Assembly (NCBI GenBank): GCA_000222875.2 | Contig: AFRD01000144.1 | Span: 1 to 64,000 of the forward strand | Reading direction: 5' to 3' | From: Periglandula ipomoeae IasaF13 | Taxonomy: Eukaryota > Ascomycota > Sordariomycetes > Hypocreales > Clavicipitaceae | Length of the DNA stretch: 64,000 nt | Part shown: positions 23,060 through 35,283 of the stretch, one piece after another | Layout: each line of letters opens with the position of its first letter | How positions within the stretch are numbered: position 1 is the first letter of the stretch | Position numbers and translations under genes: made by a program | The notes under the pieces: model-generated | Database searches by the model: none | What the model saw: the letters and a program-made list of their open reading frames with translations, nothing else | What the model was told of the DNA's origin: nothing

Positions 23060-26000
23060 TTAATGCTTATGTGTGTTGTCGCCATCACTGCACTCGATGG
23101 TCGTGGGTCTGCCATGAGGCTCGACTCCCACATCTTCGCGCTTCTCTTTTTGCGCAGTTTCCGTATCTTGTGAGCTCTCTTGGTTCTCTGACGCAATGTC
23201 GTTCCGCAAGTCTGGCAGAAATCGGTCGACACGTTTCCATGTTTCATCCCAAAGCGGCCGCTTTGATGGGTTCTCTGTTGGTGGGACCAGGTAGCCACTG
23301 CTCACCATAAATAAAACCACGTTTTTGAGACTTTCCCGCACAGCCTCTTCCTGAACTATTTGTCAGCAACGTATCATGATTACCGAGGAGAGTACTTACC
23401 AGAGTATCCCCCTGGCCACTGTTCATTAGACGATCCATGATGTCGATGAGCTTGACCCATAAGTCAAGCATGCCGTCCCACTCAGAGAGTAGGACCAAAT
23501 ATTGTAAAAATACCTTGCAGAGCAACGATGCTGCCTGTATACGCATCTCACCCATGCCTTCCCTGTCCACAGAGAAAACCTCCGGTTTCAAGAGCAAATG
23601 AATCAGAGGGAAAAGGACTCGACTGAATATGGCTGTCCATTCTTGAGCGTCCGCCTGAGTCAGCTCTGGCGACAAAAGTGACCTCTGCATCGCAGAAAAA
23701 GCAAGCTGTCGAATGTCTTTACGAGGATTGGTGCACTGAGTCGTCAAAACCTGAAATATTGGAAGCCAATAGGCTGACCAGGCTTTTGGGTGGATTAGCC
23801 ACAATTTGTTTCTCTCGGGACGTTAATGCTAACATACCTTCACTACTTTCCAACCGAGACTGTTGCATGAGCTGAGGTACGCGGGCAGTGAGACCCTGTA
23901 GCGTAATGATCGCTTTGCAACCCCTATCAATAGCCGTGTCATTTCTAACTCATAAGTCAGCTAGAAGCTCCCGCTGGAGTCTGAGTGCCTTACGATTTAG
24001 TCCTAGCATGCTTTCGGTCGCTCTCTAAGCCTTGATGCAATGGTTCCGATTGGGCAGGAGCAGACGCGAAAAAGCCTAGAAGGTCTACCGCAGCTTCATA
24101 GTTGTCCGCACTAATGGCCGGAGGATCTCCTGTAACACTGCTCTCCAATATACTAAAAACTGATGAAGCAGACTCTCTGTTTCTGGCCAGAACGCGAAGA
24201 ATTGCCCAGAAATCCGGTGATTTCATCGTTTCGTTTCGTAATGCACCAGGGTGATCTGTACAGATGACGAATCCATTAGAAATTATGTCAGATGTTTGTC
24301 CGATCATCTGCTGTGGCAAGTTCGCGATGGTATGAAGCAATGAATGCACTTTAATGAAATCATAGTCCTGAGAACGCGATTAGCGTGATGATGCTCGACG
24401 TCGCCATAGTCATAGCTTACATAACTGTTTTTCAATATCGAGAGTGCGTGGAACGTTGCTCTAGACAGTGTTATAGGATGCCACTTTGCAGGATCGCGGA
24501 GTATTCCCATTATGGCACTGAGAACTTCCTTTGCCATGCTCTGGATGAATTGCTCATTTCGCAATGCCAAGATTGTGCAGAATTCGAGAATATACGCCAC
24601 TGTTGGGTCGTATGAGGGTTGAGCCGAGGTTGTCGCTTGGCTAGGGATTGGGGAAGACGAAATAGGATCTTGCTTTACTGTTATTACTGTATTTTGGTCG
24701 TCATCGGGTATTTGGTCAAGCAGAGACTCAACAAGGCGCTTGCTTGCATCTGCCGAGAGGTTCCTACTCGAGTTAGGTATCGTGAATCGCTGAGAGAAGA
24801 GATTCCAACTTACATAACATTTTGGAAAACATCACCCATGTTGCATGACTTGATGCAGTCGACAGTACACAAGGTACTCTCCAGTTCCTCTTCCGATGGC
24901 TCGGGCGGGTCATCGGCGGCGTAACTCGAGATATAAGACGTGAACGCGCTGAAGAACCCTGTTTCAGCGGTTCGGGTGGCCCGATCAATTACTTGAGAAG
25001 GCATCTGCAGAGGAATCCCCGGCGTGCTTATCAAGACACCGCCCGATGATGCAAAAGATGGTATTAGGGAATTGACGAAAAGATTAACCCAGATTTTTAC
25101 AACCTTGCTTCGTTAGTATCACTCAATGAAAACGTGAAAATCTTTGCAAAACTCACGTGTTTCCAGCCCCAATAAATCAAAGCCTCGTTTCCAGTAACGA
25201 CACGAAATAATACGAGTGTGGCCAACTGCGCTCGAAAGTCTCGTCCCAGCTTGACAGCAAGCTCGCTGACCATCACGCTTCCATCACCAACTTGAATCTC
25301 GGTATTCAAGGACGTGCTGAAAGGATTAGTTGTTGCCAGGGTACTCATATAGCTGAGGCAGTAGATAATCTGGTCCAAAGCCTCGGAGTTTTCATATCGA
25401 GCTGAAATTCGCGCGCATTCGTCGAAACCACTGAATATCCTGGCAAATACTGCATCATCTGTTGCAGACATGAACACATATGATAAGGTAGCGATGACAG
25501 GCTTCCAGGTAGCCGCGAACATGTCCGCATCGTATATACTGGTATCGCACAGAACGAGATCGCTCGCACCTTCGGTCTTCGAGAGTAATTCCCTCCAAGC
25601 ATAGTCGAATGCATGTTTGTTGTCATGCTCGTCTGGCAGTATAATTTCGTTGGATTTGATCGAATCAAAAATAGCCCTCAGAAATTCCACTGAGAAGTCC
25701 TTGCCATCGTTCTGTCCACGAAGGTTCCTTGAAAAATCTTCAAATGACATCCTCTTAGATAATTTCAGGTTCGGATTGTGTTGGTCAGTATTCAGAATAA
25801 TTATAGCATACGTCAGGATAAACACTCCGTCTTTATTGGCGACATCATCAGGTGTGTCATCTGCACAGTACTTTTCCGAGAAGCATTCGACTATTGAAGC
25901 GATGAGTGGTGCCTCGCCCGGTAATCTGAAAGTCTCTAGCAGGACTCTCAGAGCTTCGTCAACACGCTTGCCTGAAAAGTCAAAGAGGTCTAAGAATGCC

Positions 26001-28195
26001 TTCAATATAGCTTCGTTGCCTCTCTTCGAGAGGAAGTCGCCCAGGACTGTCTTGGACGTGCGCGAAGTTCCTTTGAGGAATTTTGCCACTTCGACAGGAT
26101 CGTTAACGTCGGAGATGATTCCCTGTGCTTCCAAATAGCCAAGGCCAGCTTTTGGTTTCTCGTTGAATTTGCTAGCGCCTTTTACGATGATCCTTTTTTT
26201 CCGTCTTCGTTCTCGTAAATGACTTGGATCAGGGTATCCGTCATATTTTGGGGAGTCGTGGAGTCTTTCGGCCAAAAATTGAATGTATCTGAGCAGAGCA
26301 TCTAGGCAAAGAGGCGGTACACTAGTTGTGCTCCATGTTGCTGAGTCCGGGAGAGCATTTCGGGACAGGAGACCTATGATATCTTCACATAAATCGGCTC
26401 GGTCTACGTCGCAGTCGTAATTGACGAATAGCTCGGCGACAAACGTCGGCATCCGTGACAGAACTCCTATTGTTTCAACCATGGCCTGTTTTGCGTCGGG
26501 TTTGCGAGCACCTCCTTCTAGGCCAAGTTTCTGTCTGTCCTTAACGGACACTGGTGTAGCGCGACCGCTTCCTGATTGCGACGGAGGAGGCTTCACAAGC
26601 TTTGGCGTCTCTGGTATTCCAACATAGAGTGAGGGGTCAATTCCCGGCTCACGAGGAATTTGAACTGTAGGACGCAAGCACGCGACGAGATAGGATAGAT
26701 ATAACTCTTGTTGAAGCTTCAGAACACCTCGACAAGTCGCCAGTAAGGTACCCGTTACGATTAGTGACTCTTGTAGTACTGCCATATTGTCAGACCGAAC
26801 AAGCTGGAAAAGATAGCAGCATAAACGATCTTCTGCGATGGTTGCTAGTGCTGGATGTCGAGCAATGAAAGGGCCAGAAACCTCTAAGGCAACATGCAAA
26901 ATGCGCATCGCCATCACCCTCATTGTGTCTGTATGTTGCTGTTCGTTGGGATCCAGGAAATTGACAAGGACCCAGAAAAGCTCTCGGACAGAAGGCAAAG
27001 AGTAAGGTTTCAGATCCACGGAATCTGTTTCCTCAGTCTGATCGCTGCTAGCATCTTTGTCTACCTCAGACGAAGCTTTGGCGTCTAGCTCATTGCCACC
27101 AGAACTAGACGAGGACTTTTCCTCAACAGCGGGTCTTGTAGTTTCAATGCCTGAATGATTTTCTTCGCCACCGAAAGTGGCATTCTCGTCAATTTTCAAG
27201 CCGGCCAAGTCATTGTGGACTCGACGTTCCAGCTCATCGCCGTCATCACTGGAATCCAACTCCAGGTGCTTGACGTCTTCGAATATTATTTGGCACATTC
27301 TGACCATGGCAGCTTCTGCGGTTCTGCGCAGCACTGCCGAAAATCTCGGCTGGGAGCATATTGCCAGACCACGACCCATCATATCACAAACACTCTCGTC
27401 ACTCAGAATGTGGCCGCCGGGTCCCGACATCATGTCCTCCATCAAATTCAAAATCATTAGCAGTACCACTTCGCCTTGAGATGCATCGCTGATGTCAAAT
27501 TGGCAATGTGTCACTGCTGCAGAAAGTGATTGCATGGCAAGGGCAAACCGGGGAGAGTCAGAAGATATGAAGCCGTATGCCAGGAACTTCCTCAAGGCCC
27601 CTAGCGCCAGTATGGTTATCGGCGCCGCAGTGCCCTTAGCTTGTATAACGAGGAGAAAAGGAGTCAAAAGAGTCGGCGCATCGAATGTTCTGATATCTGC
27701 ATGGCAATCAGTGGATCGATACTGTCAATGAGTAATGGTCCGGAACTTACCTTTGATCACTGCAATATCATGCCTCAATTTGCCGAACGCTGCAATCATC
27801 GGATTGTCTTGCATACTTTTGCCTTTCTGGCCACGCAGACCCCATCGATTACTAGATGCAATCGCTTCCTCTGTAGCCTCAACGATGTGAGCACCAGTCG
27901 GTCGAGATTGATGCCGCATCTTCATCACGGCACCAGCTGGGCCGAGCTGAACTGAATTCGGGTTGCCTCCAAGGATGGCCGATACTGAGGAATGCGGCGA
28001 CCTGGCATGCTTCTGTATTGCCGAGGTAATAGATATACATTCAGATATCACGAGAGAGATGGGATCGACGGCAACAGAAACTGGTCGGCTTCGATACTGC
28101 ATTCGCGGAGCGTCGTAGAACTGTACATCTTCATTCCTAGGTCTGGAATGGGATCGGTGATTCATTGTAACGGACAGCTGAGCATGATAGCTCAT
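23060..28195 (-). CDS. GEA1: Arf guanine-nucleotide exchange factor of the Gea/GBF1 class (Sec7 domain)
   Basis: Large Golgi exchange factor that loads Arf1 with GTP for COPI coat recruitment. Eight exons: 28195-27751, 27696-25157, 25103-24814, 24742-24421, 24367-23994, 23944-23838, 23782-23400 and 23350-23060; they sum to 1583 aa, normal for Gea. The N-terminal DCB/HUS region has RPVSVAVDPISLVI, SMQDNPMIAAFGKLRHD and KGTAAPITILALGALRKFLAYG. The Sec7 domain lies near residues 660-850, with FRLPGEAPLIASIVE holding the catalytic glutamate and the ILNTDQHNPNLK loop. Downstream HDS regions include YWGWKHVVKIWVNLFVNSLI across exon 2/3 and GFFSAFTSYISSYAADDPPE. The C-terminus, VLFMVSSGYLVPPTENPS to TWKRVDRFLPDL, is as in fungal homologues. 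MNHRS at 28165 is an alternative start. Confidence 0.95.
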
Positions 28196-28956
28196 GCTAC
28201 AGTAATTTTCCTGTTTGCGCGAGGTCCCATGAGTACGATTGTGTGAGACTCAACTGGATACTCGAGGGCAGATAATACATACTGGAAGATAATGTTGGGC
28301 GACAATCAGCGAAACTTGCCTGAGCTACGATCAGCAAGGCAAGTAGATAGTTGCGTTTTGACTATCTACTAATGTCGCGCCAAGGAGGAAATTTAGCAAT
28401 TGCTAGCCTGGAAGTTTGCTGAGCCTCCTGCTCAAGGCTGTTGGTGTCACCGTAGCTTGGGTGAAGCTCAGTGGATGATAGCACTGCGTGTCCTCGACTT
28501 ACTTTAAGCTGGCTGGCCTGAATTTCATGTTCCCCACTACAGTCATGCTCATAGCCGGCGCTCAGCCTTGCCACGTATGATTAGCTGGGTTTGACTGGCA
28601 CATACATGGTGGCCCACTTAACATCCATCCGCGCGAAGGTAGGTAGGTACTCATGGCATCCATGTGTAATACCACAAAAATTTGAAGTTCTCATTAAACC
28701 ATCGATTTGACGTGGTGGCAGACTTCAACCAAAGTCTTCCTTTAAAATCAGATAGTTGCTGCTGCCATTGACAAGACAGAAGAGGTCACACACTCGTGGG
28801 CAACACAGACAAAGACAATTTATATGATAATACATTGAAAAGAAGTTCCCATATAACGCCATTCAACCATCCCAAGCTGCATCCAGCTTCACGTCTTGTC
28901 CTTTTACCCGCAGAAACATTGCGGTGCTGCCTGTGGACCAACCTTATTTTTAGGTT
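28196..28956. promoter_or_regulatory. Intergenic region: Gea promoter and ANP1 3' end
   Basis: About 760 bp upstream of Gea and downstream of ANP1 on the minus strand. A GGTAGGTAGGTA motif occurs near 28638-28650. No gene is supported. Confidence 0.45.
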
Positions 28957-30576
28957 TCAAGCAGCACCAACAGCTGGTTTCTGACCACGGCCTGGTTCAT
29001 TATTCGAAACTTTGTCGGCATGCTGTGGTGAATGCTCTTGCTCCTGTTTCTCACGAATCTTCTGCTTATCCTTCTCCCATTGACCGCTAGCATCGCCGAA
29101 CTCCTCCTTCATTTTTTGTTCTTTCAGTTTCTTCTCCTGTTCTTCCTTCTCACGGGCGATTCGCTCTTGTTCCATCTCCTGCCAAACGTCAGACAAGACA
29201 GCCAGGAATTTGATTTGGAGCTACTCACCTCCATATGACGGATATCCTCCACACTGGGTTCGTAAAGGTGCCAGATAACATAATGCGGTAAACCGACTAC
29301 AGAATACTGCATTCGCTTGGCCATCTAAGGAATGGATTAGAGAGACGACGATCAATGCATGGGAGCGATCAACCAACCTTTCCAAATCCTTCGGTCTCGG
29401 CGTGCTTTTGGAAGCTGAATGCAGGAAAGTGAACGCCAGTCCGGAAAACTTTGGCTTTCGCTAGAATGCTCACGCCGCCCACGCCATCTATTTCCATTTC
29501 CATGTCGGGGTCTCCGTATGGGTCACGCAAGTACGCCAAGTGAGGTCGCCAAGTGGCATACTCTGCGTAACCCTCCACGATCACAGCATCTTCGTCTAGC
29601 GTATCTGCAAGAGCCAGAGCAGTTTCTGATTCTTGCCAAGAGTTAAGGTCGTAAGGTTGTTCGCCGCCGAGCCAATCAGGTAATGGCCGCCAAACATCTA
29701 TCAAAGGAGTCAGACTCATATGCAGCGTATCGACGAGAGGCAGTCTGACACAACTTACTGGGTACAATGACGTCTTTGTTATGACGCATCAAATCCTCGA
29801 GAATCGTGAACGGCGCAGTTTCTACATCTACATCACGCCAATATACCCAAGAGTGGTAGGGTCGTAACGCGGCATTGAGTAACCAGTTTCGCGCCTGGGC
29901 CATGAGTTTTCGGCGGCTGGCTTGGGCGGCAAACCCGTGTCGACTCTCCACGTCCTGGTTAACCTTCTGGCCAAAGTCTTTTTCGATGATGGAGACTTCA
30001 CCATAGGGTTGCTTAGGATCAGGGTCGGCTTGAATATGTTCCAGATTTTGGGTAAGCACTTCCAAGGTCCGATCTTTGGAGTCAGAGACTAGGAAGGCTA
30101 GGTCGATCAGATGATGCGGGTAGGTGAAGTTCCGTAAATGAGAAAAGAACATGGAGAGGTGTGGCTCCGCATCACGTAGAGGAACGCAAAGTAATATGCG
30201 CTCTTCACGCTCCCAGCCTCGAGCAGTGCCTTGGACATTGTTCAAATCATAGTATCGTACGGTTTCGAATTCGGGATCGGCAGTGGAGGACAAGAGACCC
30301 AATGACACGACAGATAGAATTGGTTGATGTGGCAATACCCAAAAGGCGATAGCTAACAGCACAAGCGCAGCAATACAAAGTCGAAGTAGGAGTTTTCTTT
30401 GTCTTCGGCTTCCATGTGTTGAAGGTCGGGGCTGAAACCTACAGTCCGGAACGGTCAGAACTTAAGCTGCCTCAGTCCAGGTGGGCGAGGAGCAATTACC
30501 TGTGCGGCGAGATTTCGAAGGTATTGCCTCGCGGATATCCGTTGGAATATCCATTTCCCTGATGCCGTGGCATCAT
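28957..30576 (-). CDS. ANP1: Mannan polymerase subunit, ANP1/MNN9-family alpha-1,6-mannosyltransferase
   Basis: Type II Golgi glycosyltransferase that extends N-glycan outer-chain mannan as part of M-Pol II. Exons 30576-30500, 30438-29759, 29697-29378, 29324-29229 and 29178-28957 give 464 aa. The cytosolic N-tail is basic; a single membrane anchor follows (LCIAALVLLAIAFWVLP, about residues 43-60). The Anp1-family domain shows EERILLCVPLRDAEPHL, FTYPHHLIDLAFLVSDSKDR and YWRDVDVETAP with the metal-binding acidic triplet, then VWRPLPDWLGGEQPYDLNSW. The exon junctions restore IVPNVWRP and GFGKMAKRMQYSVVGLPHYV. The C-tail is a charged coiled coil rich in Glu, Lys and Gln, longer than the catalytic fold needs and typical of Anp1 rather than Mnn9. 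Two adjacent ATGs exist; the first was used. Confidence 0.9.
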
Positions 30577-33176
30577 AGTCAGAAATCAGTCAGACATATG
30601 ACAGTCGATGTTGCGATGAGGGACCTGGAGTACGCGCCGTGTCCTGCTGAGCCTGTTTTGACCACGCACGGCTCGATGGGGACTATAGCGTGTCTGGTAT
30701 TGGAATCGCTATGGTTTCGGAAAAAGCGTGGGGAGTGTAAGCTCAAAGCCGAGGGATAATTGGTAGTGTGGGTGGTTGAAGGTCGAGAGGCAGTTGCGCG
30801 CTAGATCAATGGAGTGGCAGCTGTCCGTATTGCGAGAATTTGAGGCCAGACAGGGGCTTCTCTTGCTTGCGTCCCTTGGTAATAAGGGTTTGTGGATACA
30901 TCTGCCGCTCGAACCAGAGACCATGCAGGGTGGACAGATCCAGCGAGCAAAGGACCGGAGCTAAGTGGGCACTGCCCCTTCGTACTTCCCCCTATTATTT
31001 TCGCCTCTTTGCTCGGGTTTTGGTAACAATATTTTGCTCGACTGTTGCCCATAGAACGACCTGTAATTCAAATAATTCTTTTTGAGCTCTAGTCAACCAG
31101 TCCTGAGAATTCAGCTCTCCGAATCTAGTCGCATTGTCATGTAGCAAAATACTGGGCACTATAGACTAGCTGTGAGCAGCTTGCTACATCCTCTTTGCCT
31201 AGGTACCTGGGTGCGGTTCTAAGGAGGTACGTGAAGGGCGCGTTGAGAAACTAAACTGCGGTCAAGATAAGACTCGAGAAAGAAGACTTTAGACGCAGTA
31301 TGTCAATGCGGGATATTGACATCGTATCTGTGCCATTTCTACTAAACGCTGTGTTCTTCAATGTGATGCCCATAGTGACGACAGTATTCATCAAGAAAGA
31401 AAGCACGCTCTAGTAACATCAAGGGACCCAAAGAAGGGCCCTGCCGCATGCCCCAAGCCAGACCAAATTGCACCAGACCCTTTCATTCTGCAGCATTCCC
31501 CTAGATTCCCACACCCCGCGGCAAATACTTGTAGTAGATGCAATACCTTCATCTCGAGTTGTCCGAGAAAACGTGTCATTGTGTCGCAGTCAACTATATC
31601 CTCAAGGACCATGAAATGACATTGGTGCACCGTTTCCACTGTAGTTCTTTCGTTGGGAGCATTCAACTGGAATAACGGCACTTTCAGTGAAGAGTGATGA
31701 TGTATTGAAAACTTCGCAATCTAAATACTCTAGCTGATGGTCGAAATACCCACTCGCCGGGTACACAGTTGATCAGGTGTGTGTTGGTACTCATGCATAG
31801 ACTCGTGGTACTTAAATATAATGGGAAAATTCATTGCTGTGTTAGTCATAAATTCACATTATGGCGCACCTTTCTTGAATCTTGAACCAAGTAATCCATA
31901 AGCGCACGCAAGCGTGAACGAGCTATATGTTCAGTCAGCGGTATATATCAGGGATACCATCGCCGCAAAACATTCGACAAAGGCTCAATTCAGACAAGCC
32001 GATTTACTCAGTCATTGTTGCCGGCCCTGCCTTTCCACTAACTCAGAACGATTTAATAGCAAGACAGAACGCGAAGGTCAAATAAAGCAGAGAGTGCGAC
32101 TCCACAACTATCATTACTCTCCATAGAGAGCTCCAGTGAGGGAGGATGACCCGGCAATAATGAAGTAGTTGAATGGATAGAACTTGCGTCATCATCATTG
32201 AGTCCTATGTATGCATGCATGTAAATACTCTGACGCACGTAGACATACATACCGCGTGGTTGAAGTTTCTCCAAGTAAATCGGTATGTCGGAGTCGATTG
32301 CTCGAGTGGCTCCTCATCTGAAAAAAAAAAACAACAATTGAACGTGCATTAGTTAATATCCGATCGATGACTGGAGTAGCAAATGCATTATGTTGGACAT
32401 GGCATATGGGCAGAGGCATCAGAGATCTTGGTATGGTATTTGAGTCATCACATTGGTTCAGTAGCAGAACTGGATGAAAAGGTTTCTCATCATGATGGAA
32501 AGTGTACTAAATGTACTGTGATTGCGCACTCACCGGAACACAAATATTAACTGATGTCAGCGGATTTAACCATAGTGTCTGGAAGCACTACCTGTCGAAA
32601 CTATTAGCGACGTCCTGCGAAAACGAATTTCCCAGGTCGCGGATTTTGTTAAGCGACTTTAGTCAGATGGTAGTGCATGTTTGTTCAATCGCTCAGGATT
32701 CGCGGGAACAGTGGTGTGAGATATCATCATTTGGGTGCGCTCTCCGGATATAGAGAATGGCGAACTTACCAATTGCCGCGTGAAACAGGAATCAGCTTGC
32801 GGTGATCGGCCTGTGTTCCGAATTATGCAATCAGGAACAACTGTCTGAGGCGGAGCTCGACCAATCGAAGAAGCATGAGTATTAGTGTACACTGGAGGTT
32901 GTAACATTCATCCCGAACGGGCGCTCAAGAGCATACAAGATTTTTTTTTTGTCCTTGTCCACAATGCAGTGAATATTTATGTATTCTTTCGGTGGGTCTA
33001 GTCTTATAAGGAACTCATGGTGGAGAAAATCGTCGCTATTACATGCGTCGCCCCGATATTTGCATATTTCACCGTCGCCTGCGGTTTACTCGGTGAGGAC
33101 AAAGAGACTTTTGGAGCAGGAGGGAGAAATACCTTGAAACCGCAGAATAAAGCAGACCGTATCAATCTAGCTCGCC
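30577..33176. promoter_or_regulatory. Long divergent intergenic region ANP1 / MTR3
   Basis: About 2.6 kb between divergent starts. Frames are short and show no family resemblance. It includes a CCTAGGTACCTGGGTG motif near 31198-31213, an A11 run at 32321-32331 and a T11 run at 32941-32950. A small unrecognised or noncoding transcript cannot be excluded. Confidence 0.45.
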
Positions 33177-34096
33177 ATGTCTGATCGACGGCGAGTTAAT
33201 GGACCAGCAGGCACAACACAGCCTCCAACCTACGACGACGATGCGTCGAATACAAGGCCTCGCAACAGAACTCAGTCTACAGCAAGACCTTTTTGTAAGT
33301 AGTAATGGTATCATTTTCCTCACAGTCAGCGATACTTCATGCTGATCACGCCATCTCAGACTTGAAGACAGGTGTAACTCCATCAGCATCTGGCTCAGCC
33401 TATTTGGAAGTAGAAGATGGTCTCGGCTCCGCTGGTTTTGGTTTGAAACTTACTTGTACCGTTCATGGTCCGCGATCCCTTCCACGCTCAGCCCCATTTT
33501 CCCCTCACATGATTCTCTCAACTCATGTCAAGTATGCTCCGTTCGCGACTAGAAGGAGAAAGGGCTATCTAAGAGACGCTGGTGAGCGTGATCTCAGCAT
33601 TCATTTGGAGACAGCTCTGCGAGGCGCTATCATAGCAGACAGGTGGCCAAAAAGTGGTGTCGACGTTGTAGTGACAGTCATTGAAGGAGACATGTCTCGC
33701 CAAGTAACTTTCAATGAATCACTTGACGAATGGAACATCATGATCGTTCTCAGTGGTTGTATCACTGTTGCTTCTGCCGCAATTGCTGATGCAGGCATCG
33801 ATTGTGTCGACACGGTAACTGGAGGGGTTTCTGCACTTGTTATGGAAGAGGGCATCAACGCTGAGCCGATGATTGTCATTGATCCTGTTATATCTGAGCA
33901 TGAGACGGTTCTGGCGGCTTGCTGCGTTGCTTACTCCGCAAGACGGGATGAGATAACGAATATTTGGTATCGCGGGTGTCTATCGTCTTCCGACTTCAAC
34001 TCGAGAAGAGCACTTATTGCTCGAGCGATCATGGCCAGCAAAGGAACTGGAAAGATAGTCTCATCGTCGCTACTCGAATCACTGACACCTCCTTGA
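33177..34096 (+). CDS. MTR3: Exosome ring subunit MTR3 (RNase PH fold)
   Basis: One of the six RNase PH-like subunits of the RNA exosome core ring, nuclear and cytoplasmic, catalytically inactive in eukaryotes. Exons 33177-33294 and 33360-34096 give 284 aa. Exon 1 has a polar N-tail ending RPF; the junction gives FYLKTGVTPSASGSAYLE, which is the Mtr3 signature and the start of the PH fold. Then come GFGLKLTCTVHGPRSLPRS, FATRRRKGYLRDAGERDLS and LETALRGAIIADRWPKSGVD, followed by IADAGIDCVDTVTGGVSALV. The basic phosphate-binding residues of bacterial RNase PH are not all kept, as expected for Mtr3. The gene precedes the Asi-like locus on the same strand. Confidence 0.93.
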
Positions 34097-35283
34097 GCAA
34101 TTCGAAGCCTGCGTCAATATCATATCAGCAATTCATCGTGGATCAAGTTAGCTACAACGGGACTTTGGCTATCATACTGCATCAGTACCATGACGAGAGC
34201 AAAGTGGTGTTGGCTACTGGTTTCTGCAACTAATTGCCAGCTCTCGTGACGCCACCTAACGTCTATTGCGTCCAAAAGCGGTCGACGAGTATTTTTGTAT
34301 CCGCGGACGCAGCAGGTTGGCATACCACTGTTGGACCCGATCGGGCTGCCGGCGGCGGGCTCCATGTCAGAGCAACGCTGGGATGACAATTGGTAAAATC
34401 TTGGTTTTACGCCAGCCAGAACTCTGGAAGTCTGCAAGCAGCCCCAATCCCCTCCCTATCTAGTTCCTTGGCAGGCATACCGTTGTCAAATCGCAGCACT
34501 GTGTTACCTTGGTTCTGGGTCAAGAAATGCGTGCAATACTGCGCTATATCCGGACTGTGGGACAATTTGGGGTTGATAAGAACCTTGAAGTGATAGGAAA
34601 GTGACTATCCGGGTAATCATTTAAGAAACAAGTCAATACATCTCAAAATCCGTCAAAATTGCACGCTGTCGTAGTCTTCGAGTGATGCAGCATCAAAGAT
34701 GAGCTTGCTGAGAAGCATCTGCATTGCATCATGGTAAAAGTGATTGATATTTTCTAATTGACGGACCAACGTTGACAAGATGTCCTAGCCGCGAGCCTAC
34801 CCTAGGTTCTTGGTTTCATTAGCTCGGGCTGCTCAGTCTGATGAAACAACAGCTGTGATATCAGAAGCCTTGGTGCCCCACTTTATGCCCCCAGTTGAAG
34901 CTCTGGCACTTGCACTCCGACGCAGGACAGAAGAGAAGCAGGTACGAATCAGATGCGTAATGACGCCAGTACCGATCGACAGGCATCGCCAGGAAGATCT
35001 TCTGCGCCATCGAGAGCACTTACGATAACTTGACAGCTTAGAACATCGCTGTGTCTCTATAGGTGGGACGATCTGGCGTGACGTGCTCTTGAATCTAGGA
35101 AGCACTCGCTTGGTGAAAGTACAAGGCGCCTTCAGATCCATGGGTATGCTCCTCCCCCAACATTTCGATCTGACCAGAAGCGACAAGACAAGCGACGACT
35201 CAATGTTCTGATACTCCCAGGTATGCATGTCACTGACTTTCAATAGACTTTGAGCTCTGATTCTGCCTGACGGCCGAAGTGTC
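34097..35283. other. Intergenic region upstream of the Asi-like locus
   Basis: About 1.2 kb. A minus-strand open frame at 34833-35456 overlaps the start of the Asi-like gene but has the composition of an antisense shadow. No separate gene is supported, though an upstream exon of the Asi-like gene could lie here. Confidence 0.4.
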
